Shown here in pieces: positions 61,265 to 64,000 of a stretch of DNA of 64,000 bases. The stretch is from Arthrobacter rhizophilus. GTDB taxonomy: Bacteria > Actinomycetota > Actinomycetes > Actinomycetales > Micrococcaceae. The translations under genes and the position numbers were made by a program. The stretch lies in NCBI RefSeq assembly GCF_026241105.1, contig NZ_JAPFFT010000014.1, positions 51,010 to 115,009 of the forward strand. The letters run 5' to 3'. Each line of letters starts with the position of its first letter. The stretch's first letter is position 1. The notes under the pieces were generated by a model that made no database searches, was not told where the DNA came from, and worked only from the letters and a program-made list of their open reading frames with translations.

Positions 61265-62575
61265 TCAGTGTGCCGGTGCTGGTTCCGTGAGCTCGAGCTT
61301 TTCGGCTTCAGTCGGTATGAAGCCCGTCTTGAGCTCGGATTGGAGCTTCTCGGTGTCTAGCGCGTGCTGCCACTTTGCTATGGCGACGCAGGAGACGATG
61401 TTGGCGACGGTGCTGGTGAGGGCGCGGGCTTCGCTCATGAAGCGGTCGATGCCGACGATGAGGGCCACGCCGGCAACGGGCAGTGTGGGCATGACCGTCA
61501 GGGTCGCGACGAGTGCGACGAAGCCGCTGCCTGTCACGCCCGCCGCGCCTTTGGAGGTCAGGAGCATCATTCCGAGCATGAGGAGGATCTGGTCCCAGCT
61601 GAGGTGGATGTCGCAGGCCTGGGCTATGAACATCGAAGCGAGTGTCAGGTAGACCGCGGTGCCGGTGAGGTTGAAGGAGTAGCCGGTCGGGACTACGAGG
61701 CCGACGACGCCCCGGTCGCAGCCGAGGCGCTCGAGCTTGGTGAGCAGGCGCGGAAGGACGGGTTCGCTTGAGGATGTGGCGAGGACGATGAGGAACTCGT
61801 CGCGGAAGTAGCGCAGGATCCGCCACAGGCTGAACCCGGTGAGTTTCGCCAGGATGCCGAGGGCGAGGACCACGAAGACGATGCATGCTGTGTAGAAGGC
61901 GAGGATCAGCATCCCGAGGTTGCCGATCGAGTGGGCTCCGTACTTGCCGACCGTGAACGCCATGGCGCCGAACGCACCGATGGGTGCGACCTTCATGAGG
62001 AAGCCGAATACGACGAACAGTAGTTTGTTGAAGCTGTTGACCACGTTGAGGGCCATCTGGCCTGGTGCGCCGAGCTTGCTGAAGGCGAAGCCGCACAGCA
62101 GCGCGATGACGAGAACGGGCAGGACCTCGCCGTCGGCGAAGGCGCCGACGAAGCTTGTGGGGATGATGCTCAGTAAGAAGTCCACAGGGTTGCTGCTGGG
62201 CAGCTGGCTTGTGTACTTCGAGGCGACCGAGGTATCGAGGTGGGCTGGGTTGATGTGCATGCCGGCACCCGGCTGGAAGAGCATGACCGCGCCCAAGCCG
62301 ATGGCCAGGGCCACCCCTGTGAGGACGTAGAAAAGGCCGAGCGAACGTAGCAGGGTCGGGCCGACCTTCTTGGTGTCGGTCAGGGAGGTGATGCCGCTGA
62401 CGATGGTGCAGAAGACGATCGGCGCGATCATGAATTTCACGAGCTTCACGAAGCCGTCGCCGAGCGGCTTGAGGGAGGAACCGAGGTCAGGCCACAGCGC
62501 GCCGACGAGGATGCCGAGCGCGACGCCGATGAGTACCTGGACATAGAGGTGTCCGAGGATGGATTTGATCTTCAT
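61265..62575 (-). CDS. dctA: C4-dicarboxylate:cation symporter
   Basis: Glutamate/dicarboxylate symporter family (GltP/DctA), 436 residues: N-terminal span YVQVLIGVALGILVGALWPD, KLVKFMIAPIVFCTIVSGIT, the serine-rich loop ATSSSEPVLPRLLTKLERLG in place of the family TSSSE motif, VVGLVVPTGYSFNLTGTAVY, and LLTSKGAAGVTGSGFVALVA. It imports succinate, fumarate, malate or related acids with H+/Na+. ATG at 62575. It follows the PrpF-like gene by 57 bases; the pair probably handles uptake and isomerisation of an unsaturated organic acid. Confidence 0.92.
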   Translation of the reverse strand: MKIKSILGHLYVQVLIGVALGILVGALWPDLGSSLKPLGDGFVKLVKFMIAPIVFCTIVSGITSLTDTKKVGPTLLRSLGLFYVLTGVALAIGLGAVMLFQPGAGMHINPAHLDTSVASKYTSQLPSSNPVDFLLSIIPTSFVGAFADGEVLPVLVIALLCGFAFSKLGAPGQMALNVVNSFNKLLFVVFGFLMKVAPIGAFGAMAFTVGKYGAHSIGNLGMLILAFYTACIVFVVLALGILAKLTGFSLWRILRYFRDEFLIVLATSSSEPVLPRLLTKLERLGCDRGVVGLVVPTGYSFNLTGTAVYLTLASMFIAQACDIHLSWDQILLMLGMMLLTSKGAAGVTGSGFVALVATLTVMPTLPVAGVALIVGIDRFMSEARALTSTVANIVSCVAIAKWQHALDTEKLQSELKTGFIPTEAEKLELTEPAPAH

Positions 62576-62632
62576 TGAACAACTTCCTGGGTGAGTGCCC
62601 CACTTAATGATGGCAGGGGCGGAATGTTGGGG

Positions 62633-63772
62633 CTAGGCCGTCTGTGTCACTGGTTGTGCGACGTCGATGTCGGCGACGGCTAGATGGCGGGCCGCCCTGT
62701 GGAGGACCACCTCGCTGACGTGGCCGAGGCCGTCCGTGACGACCTCGGTGGTGATGACACCTGCCGGTGTGCCGATGCGCAGAAGCCGGCGCCCAAGGTG
62801 AGCACTGTCTGCCGGGGACAGCACTTTGGCCACTACCGATCCCGGCAGGGCGGCTGCGAGGGAGACTGCGACCGCGGAGGTTAGGCCGATGGCGGGGTGC
62901 GGCGCGAGCATCGAGAGCATGCGCACCCGCAGATCGTGGGTGTCCGCTGCGATCCTTGTTCCGTCGGCTGCGATGTAGTTGCCGGGCGCTGCCACGACGC
63001 CGACCTTCGGCACGGCATTCTGCGGAGGATCTTCGGGCTTCCTCAGCCCCATCATCAGCCCGGCCGACGCCCGGGCTGCCGCGAGCAAGGGCAGGTGCCC
63101 GGAGAGGTTGCCGGTCATCGATGACAGGTCGATGCCTGCCTCCTCCGCCGGAATCAGCACCGCCGGAGCCCCGGCGTCAACCAGAGTCGCCGTAAGAGTG
63201 GTCCCGCCGGCATCGATTTCGTCAGTCACGGTTCCCGTCGGCAGAACCGCGCCCGTGCTCCGCCCCCACGGGGCGTGAAACGAGAGGCTCACGGGAACGC
63301 CCAGTGCGCTGCTGCCCGGAACTCTGGCCAGGCCCGACGTCGGGATGCGGCCACCCGGGGTGGCGATCGTGCCGCTCAGCACGGCTCCGGTGTTGAGGTT
63401 GCGCATGCTGACCCGCGTCGTTCCCTCCTGGGGAGGGACGATGCCTGATTGGACGGCGTACAGGGCGATCGCGGTGGCGCAGTTGCCGCAATTGGAACCA
63501 AGTTCCACCGTAGGGTCACCGATCCCGACTTGGGCGAAGAGGTAGTCGAGGTCCGCCGGCCCCTCGGGGGTGGCCTGGACGACGGCTGCTTTGGACGTCG
63601 TTGAGGTGCCGCCGCCGACGCCGTCGAGCTGGCGGGCATCTGCGGCGCCGAAGGCATCTGCCAGGAGGTTGCGGATCTGTTCGCGGCTCCCAGCGTGGAG
63701 CGCCATGTCTTCGGCGTCGAAAAGCCAGCACTTGCTCGTGCCTCCCCGGTACCAGTGACCGCGCAGTTGCAT
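62633..63772 (-). CDS. PrpF-family isomerase (methylaconitate / oxalomesaconate type)
   Basis: 379-residue diaminopimelate-epimerase-fold protein: N-terminal GHWYRGGTSKCWLFDAEDM, DGVGGGTSTTSKAAVV, the conserved ELGSNCGNCATAIALYAV with catalytic-type Cys, and DAGAPAVLIPAEEAGID. PrpF-type enzymes move double bonds in tricarboxylates: trans-aconitate/2-methylaconitate isomerase, or 4-oxalomesaconate tautomerase of gallate breakdown. Next to dctA and divergent from a LysR gene, so an organic-acid or aromatic-acid pathway is likely. Start ATG 63772, in GCAACTGCGCGG context. Confidence 0.88.
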   Translation of the reverse strand: MQLRGHWYRGGTSKCWLFDAEDMALHAGSREQIRNLLADAFGAADARQLDGVGGGTSTTSKAAVVQATPEGPADLDYLFAQVGIGDPTVELGSNCGNCATAIALYAVQSGIVPPQEGTTRVSMRNLNTGAVLSGTIATPGGRIPTSGLARVPGSSALGVPVSLSFHAPWGRSTGAVLPTGTVTDEIDAGGTTLTATLVDAGAPAVLIPAEEAGIDLSSMTGNLSGHLPLLAAARASAGLMMGLRKPEDPPQNAVPKVGVVAAPGNYIAADGTRIAADTHDLRVRMLSMLAPHPAIGLTSAVAVSLAAALPGSVVAKVLSPADSAHLGRRLLRIGTPAGVITTEVVTDGLGHVSEVVLHRAARHLAVADIDVAQPVTQTA

Positions 63773-63899
63773 CGTCTTCTTCCTTCACGTGTCGTAGTGT
63801 CGCGCCTTACGGCGTCTGCTCCTTCTACGATCCACGCCCCGAGAGTTCAGCACAATCACAGGATTCTCCACTGGCCTCTACTTTTGCTAAACTCAGATC

Positions 63900-64000
63900 A
63901 TGGCCAACCTCGATCTGCACCGCCTCCATCTGCTCCGGGAAGTCAGCCGTTCCGGCTCCCTGACGTCCGCCGCGGCGGCCCTCTCCTTCACGACGTCGGC
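63900..64000 (+). CDS. LysR-family regulator, 5' part
   Basis: ATG at 63900; the first 33 residues (ANLDLHRLHLLREVSRSGSL then TSAAAALSFTTSA) are the start of a LysR winged HTH. The gene runs out of the window. Divergent from the PrpF-like gene, the classical layout for a LysR activator of the prpF-like/dctA pair. Confidence 0.85.
   Translation, partial: MANLDLHRLHLLREVSRSGSLTSAAAALSFTTS

Noticed and set aside
1..64000. CRISPR array
   Set aside because: No regularly spaced direct repeats were seen on reading either strand; only inverted repeats and the internal module repeats of two enzymes.

Overview
The DNA is GC-rich, with dense sugar-catabolic operons, LacI-family regulators and GTG/TTG starts behind strong Shine-Dalgarno sites. 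This points to a soil actinobacterium, most likely Arthrobacter or a close relative (Pseudarthrobacter/Paenarthrobacter). The genus is inferred from protein resemblance, not from a search.

Layout. 1-7.3 kb: the 3' end of an aldo/keto reductase, a gene-poor decayed stretch, a large secreted beta-helix polysaccharide enzyme (2235-5447), then remnants of an ISL3 transposase, a GntR regulator and a RelE-like toxin. 7.5-17.9 kb: L-arabinose module, with araB-araD-araA-aldose epimerase on the minus strand, a LacI regulator, and a ChvE/GguA/GguB-type sugar ABC importer on the plus strand; near-identical palindromic operators precede both operons. 18-22.7 kb: MFS transporter, DapA-family lyase/aldolase, divergent LacI regulator and a Kv-beta-like aldo/keto reductase, probably for an unidentified sugar acid. 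22.8-60.3 kb: a fructan island broken at 39-41 kb by mobile-element debris. 60.4-64 kb: a recombinase remnant, a small unknown gene, dctA, a PrpF-like isomerase and the start of a divergent LysR regulator.

The fructan island has five GH32 enzymes (one secreted, four without signal peptides), one GH91-family protein without a signal peptide, four different ABC importers and two PfkB fructokinases. No PTS gene is present in the window. It reads as four LacI-controlled modules: (i) LacI-LplB-LplC-type permeases, binding protein and GH32 (29.1-22.8 kb, minus); (ii) binding protein, two permeases, GH91, LacI, GH32 and fructokinase (30.1-38.7 kb, plus), best explained as uptake and cytoplasmic breakdown of difructose dianhydride (DFA III) to inulobiose, fructose and fructose 6-phosphate; (iii) FrcB-FrcC-FrcA fructose importer and fructokinase (45.3-41.2 kb, minus) with a divergent LacI gene and a linked secreted GH32 (49.8-47.2 kb) that shares its operator motif; (iv) LacI, a Dpp/Opp-type importer and GH32 (50.2-58.6 kb, plus), followed by a fifth GH32.

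The inferred flow is extracellular hydrolysis of levan/inulin by the secreted GH32, import of fructose, oligofructosides and cyclic difructosides by separate ABC systems, cytoplasmic hydrolysis, and phosphorylation by PfkB kinases. Every ABC binding-protein gene here is followed by a strong intergenic hairpin, which would let the binding protein be made in excess over the genes downstream.
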